Below are positions 27,134 through 36,046 of a stretch of DNA of 49,877 nucleotides, in pieces (position 1 is the first letter of the stretch; each line of letters opens with the position of its first letter). The translations under genes were made by a program, and so were the position numbers. Origin of the DNA: Nocardia wallacei (GTDB taxonomy: Bacteria > Actinomycetota > Actinomycetes > Mycobacteriales > Mycobacteriaceae). The stretch covers positions 1 to 49,877 of the forward strand of contig NZ_JARWOP010000194.1 of assembly GCF_029868745.1 (NCBI RefSeq). The letters run 5' to 3'. The notes under the pieces were generated by a model. It worked only from the letters and a program-made list of their open reading frames with translations, was not told the DNA's origin and ran no database searches.

Positions 27134-27525
27134 TCGGAGGCCTCGGTCTCGTCGCCGCGCGGGCCCCCGATCCCGTCCACCGGAACCTGCGGACAGTCCT
27201 TCCAAAGCCGTTCCAGGCCATAGAAATCGCGCTCGTCGCTGTGCTGGATATGCACCACGACCTCGACATAGTCCAGCAGCACCCAGCGTCCCTCGCGGGT
27301 GCCCTCCCGGCGCACCGGCTTGTGCCCGGCCAGCCGCAGTTTCTCCTCGACGCTGTCGACGATCGCGTTGACCTGCCGCTCGTTCGGCGCGGACGCGATC
27401 ACGAAACAGTCGGTGATCACCAGCTGTTCGGAGACGTCGAGCACCACCACGTCGGAAGCCAGCTTCTCGTCGGCCGCGCGCGCGGCGATCCGCGCCATCT
27501 CGACCGCTTCGACGGATGCCGTCAT
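27130..27525 (-). CDS. rsfS: Ribosomal silencing factor RsfS
   Basis: The 131-residue protein is a full-length RsfS/Iojap protein. Conserved blocks are [56 protein letters not shown] and [19 protein letters not shown]. RsfS binds L14 on the 50S subunit and blocks 30S joining when nutrients fall. It has ATGA overlap with nadD upstream and GTGA overlap with gpgP downstream. A short polar tail ([12 protein letters not shown]) follows the conserved domain. Confidence 0.95.
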   Translation of the reverse strand: MTASVEAVEMARIAARAADEKLASDVVVLDVSEQLVITDCFVIASAPNERQVNAIVDSVEEKLRLAGHKPVRREGTREGRWVLLDYVEVVVHIQHSDERDFYGLERLWKDCPQVPVDGIGGPRGDETEASE

Positions 27526-28160
27526 CCAGCTCTCCCGTTCCCTCCCGGCACGTACAGGTGCCGCTTCGATATGTACTGCACGACCCCGTCCGGGACGAGA
27601 TACCACACCGGCCGCCCCTCGGCAGCGCGGCGACGGCACTCGCTCGACGAGATCGCCAGGGCGGGGATCTCGATGACGGTGACCGCGTCGGCCGGCATGT
27701 CCCGCAGGTGTTCGGCGAGGTGGTCGATGTTCAACTCGTACCCCGGACGACTCACCCCGACGAATTTCGCCAGCTCGAACAGTTCCGCCCAATCCTGCCA
27801 CGTGAGGATGCTGGCCAGCGCGTCCGCACCCGTGATGAAGTACAGGTCCGCGTCGGGATGCTGACTTTGCAGGTCACGCAGGGTGTCGACGGTGTAGGTG
27901 ACCTTGGCGCGGTCGATGTCGGCCCGGCTGACCGAGAATCGCGGATTGGACGCGGTCGCGATCACGGTCATCAGGTACCGGTCCTCGGCGGGACTGACCT
28001 GCTTACTCGATTTCTGCCACGGCTGCCCCGTCGGCACGAAAATAACCTCGTCGAGGTCGAAGCGATGCGCGACCTCGCTGGCGGCAACCAGGTGCCCGTG
28101 ATGGACGGGATCGAAGGTCCCACCCATCACACCCAGTTTGCGCCGACCTGTTTCTTGCAC
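27522..28160 (-). CDS. nadD: Nicotinate-nucleotide adenylyltransferase
   Basis: The 212-residue enzyme makes deamido-NAD from nicotinate mononucleotide and ATP, the essential NAD step. The nucleotidyltransferase signature [17 protein letters not shown] is at residues 9-25, [15 protein letters not shown] follows, and the ISSxxxR signature is ISSSECRRR. The start is a GTG at 28160; there is no strong Shine-Dalgarno. Overlap with rsfS (ATGA) marks translational coupling. The 48-bp gap upstream to the TPR-like gene suggests the same transcript. Confidence 0.95.
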   Translation of the reverse strand: MQETGRRKLGVMGGTFDPVHHGHLVAASEVAHRFDLDEVIFVPTGQPWQKSSKQVSPAEDRYLMTVIATASNPRFSVSRADIDRAKVTYTVDTLRDLQSQHPDADLYFITGADALASILTWQDWAELFELAKFVGVSRPGYELNIDHLAEHLRDMPADAVTVIEIPALAISSSECRRRAAEGRPVWYLVPDGVVQYISKRHLYVPGGNGRAG

Positions 28161-28208
28161 GAATGCCGAGCTTACTGGGCGCGCGACAAAGTACCCGGCA
28201 CCGCCGCC

Positions 28209-28913
28209 CTACTCGGCGGCCGGGGCTTCCCGTCGCCGGGAGCCCCGCGCGCCACGCCGAGTGAGAGCGGAAAGCCGACGGCGCAAGACCGCGCCCGGGA
28301 GAGCCGCCGTGCGGGCGGCGGCCGCGGCGGAGAGCAGGTCGGCGTGCAGGTCCCGGCAGTCGGAATCGTGTGCGGCGAATCGCGCACCGCTCTCGAAAAC
28401 CTTTGCCGCACGGCGGTATCGGTGCAGCGCGACCAGACAGGCACCGAACTGTTCGTGCAGGATGGCGATTTCGGGAGGCGGATAGGGGATGTCGGGACAG
28501 GCGAGGGCGCGCTCGTAGAGCTGGGCGGCGGCGCGGTGGTGACCGGACCGGTAGTGGATGCGGGCGGCCAGCAGCGTGTGATGAGCGGCGTCCGCGGCCG
28601 ACAAGCCCTGCCAGCGTTCGGCGGCGACGAGCGCGGCGGCGGCCAGATCGGCGTCGCGGCCGGGCTGGCCGCAGATCGCCGTGACGATCAGCGCGTGCAA
28701 TCGAGCCAGCTGTTCGGCGGGCAGGACGCCCGCACCGGCGCCCGCCGCCCGCCGCAACGCACCCTCGGCCACCGCGGGTGTGTCGGCCAGTCGCGCCGTG
28801 CCGAACTCGATCAACGCCGACAGCTCGGCGGGGCCGTACCCGGAATCGTCGGACGATACGAACCGCGACGGGTCGGCTGGGCGCTCGTCGGTCTCCCGGG
28901 GTCGGCTCGGCAC
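28209..28913 (-). CDS. Hypothetical TPR-like helical protein
   Basis: The roughly 234-residue protein is Ala-rich and all-helical by composition, with helix pairs that read like degenerate TPRs (LAAAALVAAERWQGLSAADA, HTLLAARIHYRSGHHRAAAQ, LYERALACPDIPYPPPEIAI, LHEQFGACLVALHRYRRAAK). The C-terminus is very basic (RRRLSALTRRGARGSRRRE), perhaps for nucleic-acid or ribosome contact. The GTG at 28913 is the best start because the upstream frame runs into the VWA gene; the true start is uncertain. It sits between the VWA gene and nadD in the same operon. Function not recognised. Confidence 0.65.
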   Translation of the reverse strand: MPSRPRETDERPADPSRFVSSDDSGYGPAELSALIEFGTARLADTPAVAEGALRRAAGAGAGVLPAEQLARLHALIVTAICGQPGRDADLAAAALVAAERWQGLSAADAAHHTLLAARIHYRSGHHRAAAQLYERALACPDIPYPPPEIAILHEQFGACLVALHRYRRAAKVFESGARFAAHDSDCRDLHADLLSAAAAARTAALPGAVLRRRLSALTRRGARGSRRREAPAAE

Positions 28914-28978
28914 GCGTGCATGGTCGCCCGCCGCACTTGCGGGCGGCTTAACGACTTCTAATGTCCCGCGCGGGAGTG

Positions 28979-30451
28979 CTATACCGGCAGCAGGCGGCTC
29001 ACCACGGAGGTGAGTTGGCGGGCCGAGCGGCACTCGTGCATCTCGATCACCTCGGCGTACCGTTTGGCGGCGGAATCGCCTGTGCCCCACATCTTTTCCG
29101 ACTCCGGATTGAGCCAATAAGCGTGCTTGGCGACCCGCACCAATTCTTCCAGCGTGCCCAGCGCCGGGTCGCGGTAGTTGGTGCGGGCGTCACCCAGGAT
29201 CAGCAGTGAGGTGCGGCTGGTGACGGCGTCCGGGAAGTTCTCGGCGAAGCCCTCGAGGGCGGTCCCGTAGTCCGAGTGGCCCTCGATGCCGACCACCCGC
29301 GCCTCGGTGAAGATCCGCCGCGTTATCTGATCCAGCGGGGTGACCTGGTCGAACAGGTCGGTGACCTCGTCCACCCGGTCGACGAACGCGAAGATCCGCA
29401 CCCGGGAGAACTGTTCGCGCAGCGCGTTCACCAGCAGCATCGTGAAACTGGAGAATCCGGCCACCGAACCCGAGATATCGCACAGCAGTACGAGATCCGG
29501 CCGTCCGGGACGCGGTTTGCGGGCGGCCAGCTTGATCGGGACGCCACCGGTCGACATGGATTTGCGCAGTGTCTTCCGCAGATCGATCTCGCCGCGCCGG
29601 GAGCGGCGGCGGCGCGCCGCCAGCCGCGAGGCCAGCACCCGCGCCAGCCGCTCGCTGCCGCGGCGCAGTTCGGCCAGTTCGTTCTCCGAGATGCGCAGGA
29701 AATCGGCGTCCTCGGCCTGGCGCTGTACGCCGTAGGTGGCGACGCGTTCGCGGCCGATGCGCTCGGCGACGCGGCGGCGGGTCTCGGATTCGACGGTGCC
29801 GCGGAAGTCTTTGATGCGCTGCCGCGCGGTGCGGCGCGCGACCTCGTTGTCGAAGTCGGAGTTGTCCATTCCCGCGGCGAGTCCGGCGAGGATCTTGCTC
29901 ACGAGCAGTTCCGGCTGCAGGTCCTTGAGGGTCTGATACGCCGAGAACGACGGTCCGTTGGCGGATCGGTATTGACCCATCTGCTCGACCATCTGCGCCG
30001 CGAGATCCTGCAGCTGCCGCGCCCGTTCGCCCGTGGGATCGGCAACGAGCAACTCCGCCAGCATCTTTCGCAGTTCGATGATGTCGACCTCGCCGTCGGG
30101 CTTGCGCGGGATCTCCACCTCCTGCGCACCCGTGCGCTCGCCGAGCGCGGCGGGGAACCACAGGTCGAACATGCCGTCGAAGGTGGGCCGCTGCGCGGCG
30201 CGGCGCACCAGCGCGCAGGCCAAGCCCTCGCGGAGCATCTCCCGATCCATCAGGTCCACCACCGTGAGTACCTGTCCGGCGTCGACGGTTTCCGACGGGC
30301 CCACCGGAATTCCGCGGCCGCGCAGCGCCTCCACGAATCCGACCAGGTGCCCCGACAGTCCATGCGGCGCAAGGGGTTCCGGTTCCGTCGCGGACGGTTT
30401 GCCTCGCAGCGCCGCCGAGACCAGCGAGCGGGTGCCGCGCGTGCCGGACAC
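28979..30451 (-). CDS. VWA-domain (CoxE-like) protein paired with MoxR ATPase
   Basis: The 490-residue protein has a helical N-terminal half (HLVGFVEALRGRGIPVGPSE, LREGLACALVRRAAQRPTFD) typical of CoxE/VWA-containing proteins, a basic linker (RLAARRRRSRRGEIDLRKTL), and a C-terminal von Willebrand A domain with an intact MIDAS: DISGSVAGFSS, Thr-containing loops and DARTNYRDPALG. Such proteins act with MoxR-type AAA ATPases as metal-insertion or complex-assembly chaperones. The moxR gene ends 3 bp before the GTG start at 30451. M. tuberculosis Rv2425c/Rv2426c has the same pair (recalled). The client is unknown. Confidence 0.88.
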   Translation of the reverse strand: MSGTRGTRSLVSAALRGKPSATEPEPLAPHGLSGHLVGFVEALRGRGIPVGPSETVDAGQVLTVVDLMDREMLREGLACALVRRAAQRPTFDGMFDLWFPAALGERTGAQEVEIPRKPDGEVDIIELRKMLAELLVADPTGERARQLQDLAAQMVEQMGQYRSANGPSFSAYQTLKDLQPELLVSKILAGLAAGMDNSDFDNEVARRTARQRIKDFRGTVESETRRRVAERIGRERVATYGVQRQAEDADFLRISENELAELRRGSERLARVLASRLAARRRRSRRGEIDLRKTLRKSMSTGGVPIKLAARKPRPGRPDLVLLCDISGSVAGFSSFTMLLVNALREQFSRVRIFAFVDRVDEVTDLFDQVTPLDQITRRIFTEARVVGIEGHSDYGTALEGFAENFPDAVTSRTSLLILGDARTNYRDPALGTLEELVRVAKHAYWLNPESEKMWGTGDSAAKRYAEVIEMHECRSARQLTSVVSRLLPV

Positions 30452-30453
30452 GG

Positions 30454-31329
30454 TCAGGCCAGCTTCAGCTCGGCCAGCGCGCGCTGGTGGTCGCTGCGGT
30501 GTTTGAGCACCACGCCCAGAGTGGCGCGGACGGTCTTGTCGTCGAGGTCCTTCAGGCCGAGGGCCAGCAGCGTCCGGCCCCAGTCGATCGACTCCGCCAC
30601 CGACGGCAGCTTCTTCAGCTGCATGCCGCGCAGCACGTGCACCACCCGCACCAGCTGTGCCGACACCGCGGGCGCCAGCTCCGGCACCCGGCTGGCCAGG
30701 ATGCGCCGCTCCAGTTCCTCGTCGGGGAAGTCGATGTGCAGGTAGAGGCAGCGGCGCTTCAACGCCTCGGACAGTTCGCGGGTGGCGTTGGAGGTGAGCA
30801 CCGTGAACGGGCGCCGCACCGCCGTGATGGTGCCGAGTTCGGGGACGGTGACGGCGAAGTCGCTGAGCACCTCGAGCATCAGGCCCTCGATCTCGACGTC
30901 GGCCTTGTCGGCCTCGTCGATCAGCAGCACCGTCGGGTCGGTGCGGCGGATCGCGGTGAGCAGCGGGCGCGAGAGCAGGAATTCGTCGCTGAAGACGTCG
31001 GCCTTGGTGTCCTCCCAGCCGTTCTCGCTGGATGCCTGGATGCGGAGGATCTGCTTGGCGTGATTCCACTCGTACAGCGCCCGCGCCTCATCGATGCCCT
31101 CGTAGCACTGCAGGCGCACCAGTTCGGCGCCCGCGACCTGGGACACCGCCCGTGCCAGCTCGGTCTTGCCGACGCCGGCCGGACCCTCGATCAGCAGCGG
31201 CTTGCCGAGCCGGTCGGCGAGGAACACCGAGGTGGCGGTCGCCTTGTCGGACAGGTAGCCGGTCTTCGCCAGCCGCTCGATCACATCGTCCACCGACGTG
31301 AAGATCGGCTCGTGCACTGCGGTCTGCAC
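30454..31329 (-). CDS. MoxR-family AAA+ ATPase
   Basis: The 291-residue protein is a MoxR-type AAA ATPase. Walker A is LLIEGPAGVGKTELARAV, Walker B VLLIDEADKADVEIEGLMLE, sensor I VLTSNATRELSEALKRRCLY, with the Arg finger in the latter. The GTG at 31329 has a strong GGAGGAGG ribosome site; an ATG further upstream would add a Gly-rich leader without similarity. It opens the long minus-strand operon; a promoter is likely in 31330-31567, where TATAC-like sequence occurs near 31405. It should act with the downstream VWA protein. Confidence 0.92.
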   Translation of the reverse strand: MQTAVHEPIFTSVDDVIERLAKTGYLSDKATATSVFLADRLGKPLLIEGPAGVGKTELARAVSQVAGAELVRLQCYEGIDEARALYEWNHAKQILRIQASSENGWEDTKADVFSDEFLLSRPLLTAIRRTDPTVLLIDEADKADVEIEGLMLEVLSDFAVTVPELGTITAVRRPFTVLTSNATRELSEALKRRCLYLHIDFPDEELERRILASRVPELAPAVSAQLVRVVHVLRGMQLKKLPSVAESIDWGRTLLALGLKDLDDKTVRATLGVVLKHRSDHQRALAELKLA

Positions 31330-31523
31330 TGGTCCTCCTCCGGAGCGGCCCGCCACTCCCGTACGGCCCGCCGGCCCGCAGGCCGCGAGCACACCGGTAT
31401 GCACCGTATAGATATCCTTGTTCGACGGTACACATCCGACGTACCCCGCAGATACCGGGTGTTACGAATCGCACGCGCGGACCGGTTGCCGGGCACGACC
31501 GGATGCCGCGGCAGCCGCCGACG

Positions 31524-31535
31524 GGAGAATTCTCC
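31524..31535. promoter_or_regulatory. 12-bp perfect palindrome GGAGAATTCTCC
   Basis: This perfect palindrome lies in the 238-bp gap between the repeat-rich membrane protein and the moxR operon, about 195 bp upstream of the moxR start. It may be an operator or chance; no regulator is linked. Confidence 0.25.
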
Positions 31536-31567
31536 GTTGCCGAAGCGCTGCCACTATCGGCCCGCGG

Positions 31568-32989
31568 TCAGAGCGGGCGGACGCTGCCGAGGATCTGCTG
31601 GGCGACGGACGGGGTGAGTTCGCCGGTGGTGCCGGTGTCGGCGACGATGCCCAGAACCAGCGTCGAGCCGCTCGGTGCGGTGAAGGCGAAGGTGTGGACG
31701 GCGTACGTGGTGGTGGTACAGCCGGGGCGGGAGGGTCGCCATGTGCCGGTGACCTGAACTGCCTTGCCGTTCATGCCCTTAGCGGTGAGCGACGTCGGCG
31801 GAGTGGCGGTGGCGTCGGTGGAATTGCTGTAGCCCGATTTGGCCGCGCTCAGCCCCATGGTGCGAGCGGCCTCGGCGAGATCGGCTGTCGGAGAGGGAGA
31901 TATGAACGTGACCGTGCGATAGGCCGAACCGGGGCAATAGTTCTCGCCATCCGAAGCCGTTGCCGTGCCCGCGATCCGGTACGTGGTCGTTGCGGCGACG
32001 GTCCAAGTAGCGGGGACGTCGTATGCGACCCCGTAGTTCAGCGCGGCAACCGTCCGATATCCGGGAACGACGGGTGCCGGTGCCTTCACCCCACTTGTCC
32101 GCGGCGCGCTCGACCGAGTACTGCTCGCCGGACTCGCCTCATTCGACGATGAACCACGGTTCACCGCGAACACCACCGCCCCCACGATCGCCAACACCAC
32201 AACCACACCGGCAGCCAGCAACCCGATCAGCAGCCCCTTGTTCCCACCGCCGGGCGGCGGCGGATAACCACCTTGGTAGGGATACTGCGCCTGTCCCGAG
32301 TACGGCGGCTGACCTGAAAACGGTGACTGGCCCGGATGCTGCGCCTGTTCTGAATACTGCGGCTGACCTGGAAACTGTGGCTGACCCGAATACTGCGGCT
32401 GGCCCAGATGCTGCGCCTGACCAGGAAACTGCGGCTGGCCCGAAGACTGTGGCTGGCCTGGAAACTGCGTCTGGTCTGGATGCTCCGGCTGGCCTGGATG
32501 CTCCGGCTGGCCTGGATGCGGCGCCTGACCTGAATACTGCGCTTGGCCCGGGTGCTGCGGCTGCCCGTACCCGCCCGCTCCGAATTGCGCCTGCCCCTGG
32601 TAGTTCGCCTGTCCCCCAGGGTATTCCGCCGAGTACCCAGGCGGAGAAGGCTCGCCCGACCCTCCGTACAGCACCGTCTCCGGCGCCCCAGGCTGCCCTT
32701 GACCGCCGTACAACACCGTCTCCGGCGCCCCCGCCACACCCTGTCCCCCGGACTGCGACACACCCTGACCACCGGGCTGTACCTGCTCCGACTCACCCGA
32801 CCGCCCGAATCCCGGCCCGCCGGGCTGGGTGGACCGCTGTCCCTCGGGCCGATCCTCCCCCGGCGTATTGGGCTGGGCGAGACCGTGATTGCCGGATTGT
32901 GTCTGGTCGGCGGGGTGGGCCGGGTCTTGTTCGCCGGGAGGGGTCTTCTCCGGGTGAGGCGCCGCGTTCCACCACTGATCGTCTGTCAT
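31568..32989 (-). CDS. Single-pass membrane protein with Gln/Pro-rich cytosolic repeats
   Basis: The 473-residue protein has a hydrophilic N-terminal half with a duplicated GAPETVLYGG motif (about 87-110) and about sixteen hexapeptide repeats of the type FPGQPQ/YSGQAQ (146-240), one membrane helix (LLIGLLAAGVVVVLAIVGAV, 253-272), a Ser/Thr linker, and a roughly 160-residue outer domain (YGVAYDVPATWTVAATTTYR ... LVLGIVADTGTTGEL) with two or more Cys. The N-in/C-out topology resembles Pro/Gln-rich membrane proteins common in Nocardia; the outer domain may be of the DUF8017 type, a tentative recall. It follows proA by 53 bp on the same strand. The ATG at 32989 starts the MTDDQWWNAAPHPE leader. 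Confidence 0.78.
   Translation of the reverse strand: MTDDQWWNAAPHPEKTPPGEQDPAHPADQTQSGNHGLAQPNTPGEDRPEGQRSTQPGGPGFGRSGESEQVQPGGQGVSQSGGQGVAGAPETVLYGGQGQPGAPETVLYGGSGEPSPPGYSAEYPGGQANYQGQAQFGAGGYGQPQHPGQAQYSGQAPHPGQPEHPGQPEHPDQTQFPGQPQSSGQPQFPGQAQHLGQPQYSGQPQFPGQPQYSEQAQHPGQSPFSGQPPYSGQAQYPYQGGYPPPPGGGNKGLLIGLLAAGVVVVLAIVGAVVFAVNRGSSSNEASPASSTRSSAPRTSGVKAPAPVVPGYRTVAALNYGVAYDVPATWTVAATTTYRIAGTATASDGENYCPGSAYRTVTFISPSPTADLAEAARTMGLSAAKSGYSNSTDATATPPTSLTAKGMNGKAVQVTGTWRPSRPGCTTTTYAVHTFAFTAPSGSTLVLGIVADTGTTGELTPSVAQQILGSVRPL
32270..32554. repeat. 18-bp in-frame repeat (about 16 units, Gln/Pro-rich)
   Basis: Degenerate 18-bp units such as CCTGGAAACTGTGGCTGA encode hexapeptides (xxGQPQ) in the minus-strand membrane protein. 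Units are more diverged than the 15-bp repeats elsewhere in the window. Confidence 0.85.
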
Positions 32990-33042
32990 CGTGTTCTCTC
33001 TGTTCGTTCGCCGCGTGTGCGGGCGGCGAACCATCACCCGGG

Positions 33043-34311
33043 TCAGGCGGGGCGGATTTGCCCGTCGCCCCAGACGATCCACTTCGTGGAGGTGAGTTCG
33101 GGCAGGCCCATGGGGCCGCGGGCGTGCAGCTTCTGGGTGGAGATGCCGATTTCGGCGCCGAAGCCGAACTGCTCGCCGTCGGTGAACGCGGTGGAGGCGT
33201 TGACCATGACGGCGGCCGCGTCGACCCGGTTACCGAACTCGCGGGCGGCGGCCAGGTCGCCGGTGACGATGGCCTCGGTGTGCCCGGTGCCCCAGGTGTT
33301 GATGTGTTCGACGGCCGCGTCCAGGTCGGCGACCACCCGGAGCGCGATGTCCAGGCTCAGGTACTCCTCGCCCCAGTCGGTGTCGTTCGCCGGGATCAGG
33401 CCGGGCAGGTCGCCGTGCACGGTGACGCCGTGCCGTTCCAGCGCCTCGATCAGCCGGGGCACCGCGATGGTGGCGATGGCGTCGTCGATCAGTACGGTCT
33501 CGGCCGCGTTGCAGACGCTGGGGCGGCGGGTCTTGGCGTTGAGCAGGATCGCCTCGGCCATGTCCAGATCGGCGGCGGCGTGCACGTAGACGTGGCAGTT
33601 GCCGGTGCCGGTCTCGATGGTCGGTACCTGCGCGTCGCGGACCACGGCGTTGATCAGACCGGCCCCGCCGCGCGGGATGACCACGTCGACCAGGCCGCGT
33701 GCCTGGATCAGATGAGTGACGCTGGAGCGGTCCTCGCTGGGCAGCAGCTGCACCGCGTCCTCGGGAAGTTCTTGCGCCACAAGGGCTTCCCGCAGCACCT
33801 CGACGAGCGCGGCATTGGAGCGAGCGGCGGAGGAGGAGCCGCGCAGCAGCGCCGCGTTCCCCGACTTCAACGCCAGCCCGAACGCGTCGACGGTGACGTT
33901 GGGCCGCGCCTCGTACACCATCCCGACCACGCCCAGCGGCACCCGCACCTGCCGGATCTCCAGCCCGTTCGGCAGCGTCGAACCCCGCACCAGCACGCCC
34001 ACCGGGTCCGGCAGGCCCGCGACCTGACGCAGCCCCGCGGCGATCCCGTCGACCCGGGCCGCGGTCAGCCGCAGCCGGTCGAGCAGCGACTCCTCGGTGC
34101 CGGCGGACCGGGCGATCTCGAGGTCCTCGGCGTTGGCGTCGAGCACGCGATCCGCGGCGGCCAGCAGCGCGTCGGCGGCGGCGTGCAGCGCGGTGTTCTT
34201 CTGTTCGGTGGTGAGCTGGGCGAGCGTTCGCGACGCCACCCGGGCGCGGCGCGCCGCGTCGTGCACCACCGTGCGGACGGTGTCCTGATCGGTGGCAGTG
34301 GGAGCAGTCAT
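33043..34311 (-). CDS. proA: Gamma-glutamyl phosphate reductase
   Basis: The 422-residue enzyme converts glutamyl-5-phosphate to glutamate-5-semialdehyde with NADPH in proline synthesis. The ALDH-like fold includes [60 protein letters not shown] and the catalytic Cys loop [19 protein letters not shown]. The ATG at 34311 gives a full-length protein. proB is not nearby. proA is also the last gene of the conserved block: right of it the gene order no longer matches the mycobacterial segment I recall (Rv2427c). Confidence 0.96.
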   Translation of the reverse strand: MTAPTATDQDTVRTVVHDAARRARVASRTLAQLTTEQKNTALHAAADALLAAADRVLDANAEDLEIARSAGTEESLLDRLRLTAARVDGIAAGLRQVAGLPDPVGVLVRGSTLPNGLEIRQVRVPLGVVGMVYEARPNVTVDAFGLALKSGNAALLRGSSSAARSNAALVEVLREALVAQELPEDAVQLLPSEDRSSVTHLIQARGLVDVVIPRGGAGLINAVVRDAQVPTIETGTGNCHVYVHAAADLDMAEAILLNAKTRRPSVCNAAETVLIDDAIATIAVPRLIEALERHGVTVHGDLPGLIPANDTDWGEEYLSLDIALRVVADLDAAVEHINTWGTGHTEAIVTGDLAAAREFGNRVDAAAVMVNASTAFTDGEQFGFGAEIGISTQKLHARGPMGLPELTSTKWIVWGDGQIRPA

Positions 34312-34334
34312 GGGTATCAGCCTACTGTGCGGAT

Positions 34335-35201
34335 ATGGCGCGAATCGCGGTGGTGGGAAGCATCAACATGGATCTGGTGACGACGACCGGGCGGCGGCCG
34401 GAGCCCGGTGAGACGCTGCTGGGCCGGGACTTCGAGATGGTGCCCGGCGGCAAGGGGTCGAATCAGGCGATCGCCGCGCGGCGGGCGGGGGCGGAGGTCG
34501 AGTTCGTGGGGGCGGTCGGCGCCGACCTGTTCGCGCCGGTGCTGCGCCAGGTGCTCGACGACGCCGGTGTGGGGACGCGGCAGCTGCGCTCGGCGCCGGG
34601 GCCCAGCGGCGTCGCCTCGATCGTGGTCGATGAGACGGGCGAGAACACCATCATCGTCATCGAGGGCGCGAACGCGGCACTGACCGAACTCGGCCCGGCC
34701 GATCTGGCGGCCGTCGCCGCCGCGGACATCCTGCTGTGCCAGTTGGAGATTCCCGTGCCGACCGTACTCGCCGCCGCCCGGCACGCCCGCGTTGCGGGAA
34801 CGACGGTGCTGCTCAATCCCTCACCCGCGCAAGATCTTCCCGCCGAACTCTGGTCCGCCGTGGATATCGCCGTGGTGAACGCGGGCGAGGCCGAACGACT
34901 GGCCGCGCCGCTGAACAGTGTGGCGCACGTCGTCGTCACACGCGGCGCGGCGGGTGCGGAGTACCGCGGTCCCGAGGGCGAGGTAACTCATCCGGGCGTC
35001 CGGGTCGAGGTGGTCGACACCACCGGCGCGGGAGACACGTTCACGGGCGCGCTCGCTGCGCACTGGCACGAGGGCCCGGCCGCCGCCCTCGCCTGGGCCT
35101 GCACCGCCGGCGCCCTGGCAACGACGAAACTCGGTGCCAGCGCAGCGATTCCGAGTCGTGCCGAGGTCGAGTCGGCGCTGCCCCGGGCTCAGCGGAACTG
35201 A
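34335..35201 (+). CDS. rbsK: Ribokinase (PfkB family)
   Basis: The 288-residue sugar kinase phosphorylates ribose or a related sugar at O5. PfkB signatures are present: [19 protein letters not shown] with the GG motif [20 protein letters not shown], and signature 2 [19 protein letters not shown] holding the catalytic Asp and anion hole. It is divergent from proA with 23 bp between starts and converges with the NmrA-like gene, overlapping it by 13 bp at the 3' ends. No transporter is adjacent. Other pentoses are possible substrates. Confidence 0.92.
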   Translation: MARIAVVGSINMDLVTTTGRRPEPGETLLGRDFEMVPGGKGSNQAIAARRAGAEVEFVGAVGADLFAPVLRQVLDDAGVGTRQLRSAPGPSGVASIVVDETGENTIIVIEGANAALTELGPADLAAVAAADILLCQLEIPVPTVLAAARHARVAGTTVLLNPSPAQDLPAELWSAVDIAVVNAGEAERLAAPLNSVAHVVVTRGAAGAEYRGPEGEVTHPGVRVEVVDTTGAGDTFTGALAAHWHEGPAAALAWACTAGALATTKLGASAAIPSRAEVESALPRAQRN

Positions 35202-35992
35202 TCGGCGTGGGCGGCGGCCCATTCGGCGAAGGTGGTGGCGGGACGGCCGGTGAGATCGGCGATGGCGGTCGTCGCCTGTTGCGGGTGCTCCACCATCGCG
35301 GCGAGGCCGTCGACGTACCACTCGGCGAATTCGCCCATCGCCGGGTGCAGCCGGTCGATCGTCTCCTGGCGGGACTCGGTCTCGAACGACAGGTCCCGCC
35401 CCAGCGCCGCGGCCAGTTGCCGGACCCGCTCCGCCCTGGTGAGGGTTTCGGGGCCGGTCAGCGGGTAGGCGATGCCGTCGTGGCCGTCCTGGGTCAGGAT
35501 CGTCGCGGCGATGCGGGCGATATCGTCCATCGCGATCGGCGCGTTCGCCGACTCGGGATACGGCTCGCGCACCGTGCCGGTGGTGCGCACCTGCTCCGCC
35601 CACATCGTCGTGTTCTCCATGAATTCGCCCGCGTACAGGTGCGTCCACGGCACGCCGGACTTCTCGACCGCGCGGGCGATCGGCTGCCAGTCGGTGGTCT
35701 CGTCGCCGGACAGGTCGACGATCCGGCCGACACCGGCCTGCCGCGCCAACTCCACCACCTCGGTGACGGTTTCCAACACGGGCGCCAGATACATCCGCTG
35801 CACACCCTCGAGTGCCGCGGGCAGTGTCGACACCCGGCGCAGATACCCCCGCACGACCTCCACGCCGTCGGGTAGGTCGGCGCGTTCGGGGTGATTGGAC
35901 AGGGCGCGAATGTCGTCCGCCCCCAGCGCAATCAGATGATCAACCACTTTCCTACCGATGTTCCCGGTGGCTCCGGTGACCAGAATCTTCAT
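35189..35992 (-). CDS. NmrA-like NAD(P)-binding reductase
   Basis: The 267-residue protein is an atypical short-chain dehydrogenase of the NmrA/HSCARG/NAD(P)H:quinone-type group. The dinucleotide loop KILVTGATGNIGRKVVDHLI is intact; there is no YxxxK catalytic pair typical of classical SDRs, as is usual in this group. MYLAPVLETVTEVVELARQ and GEFMENTTMWAEQVRTTG are family-like. It may act as a redox sensor or quinone reductase; substrate unknown. The ATG at 35992 has no strong ribosome site. Its 3' end overlaps rbsK convergently. Confidence 0.8.
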   Translation of the reverse strand: MKILVTGATGNIGRKVVDHLIALGADDIRALSNHPERADLPDGVEVVRGYLRRVSTLPAALEGVQRMYLAPVLETVTEVVELARQAGVGRIVDLSGDETTDWQPIARAVEKSGVPWTHLYAGEFMENTTMWAEQVRTTGTVREPYPESANAPIAMDDIARIAATILTQDGHDGIAYPLTGPETLTRAERVRQLAAALGRDLSFETESRQETIDRLHPAMGEFAEWYVDGLAAMVEHPQQATTAIADLTGRPATTFAEWAAAHADQFR

Positions 35993-36046
35993 GGGAGACA
36001 GGCTAGTTGCCCACCCCCGGCCCGGGCACGTCGGATTTCGGTCCCG

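Noticed and set aside
28138..28961. Plus-strand frames opposite nadD and the TPR-like gene
   Set aside because: Antisense composition with no motif; the minus-strand operon explains this stretch.
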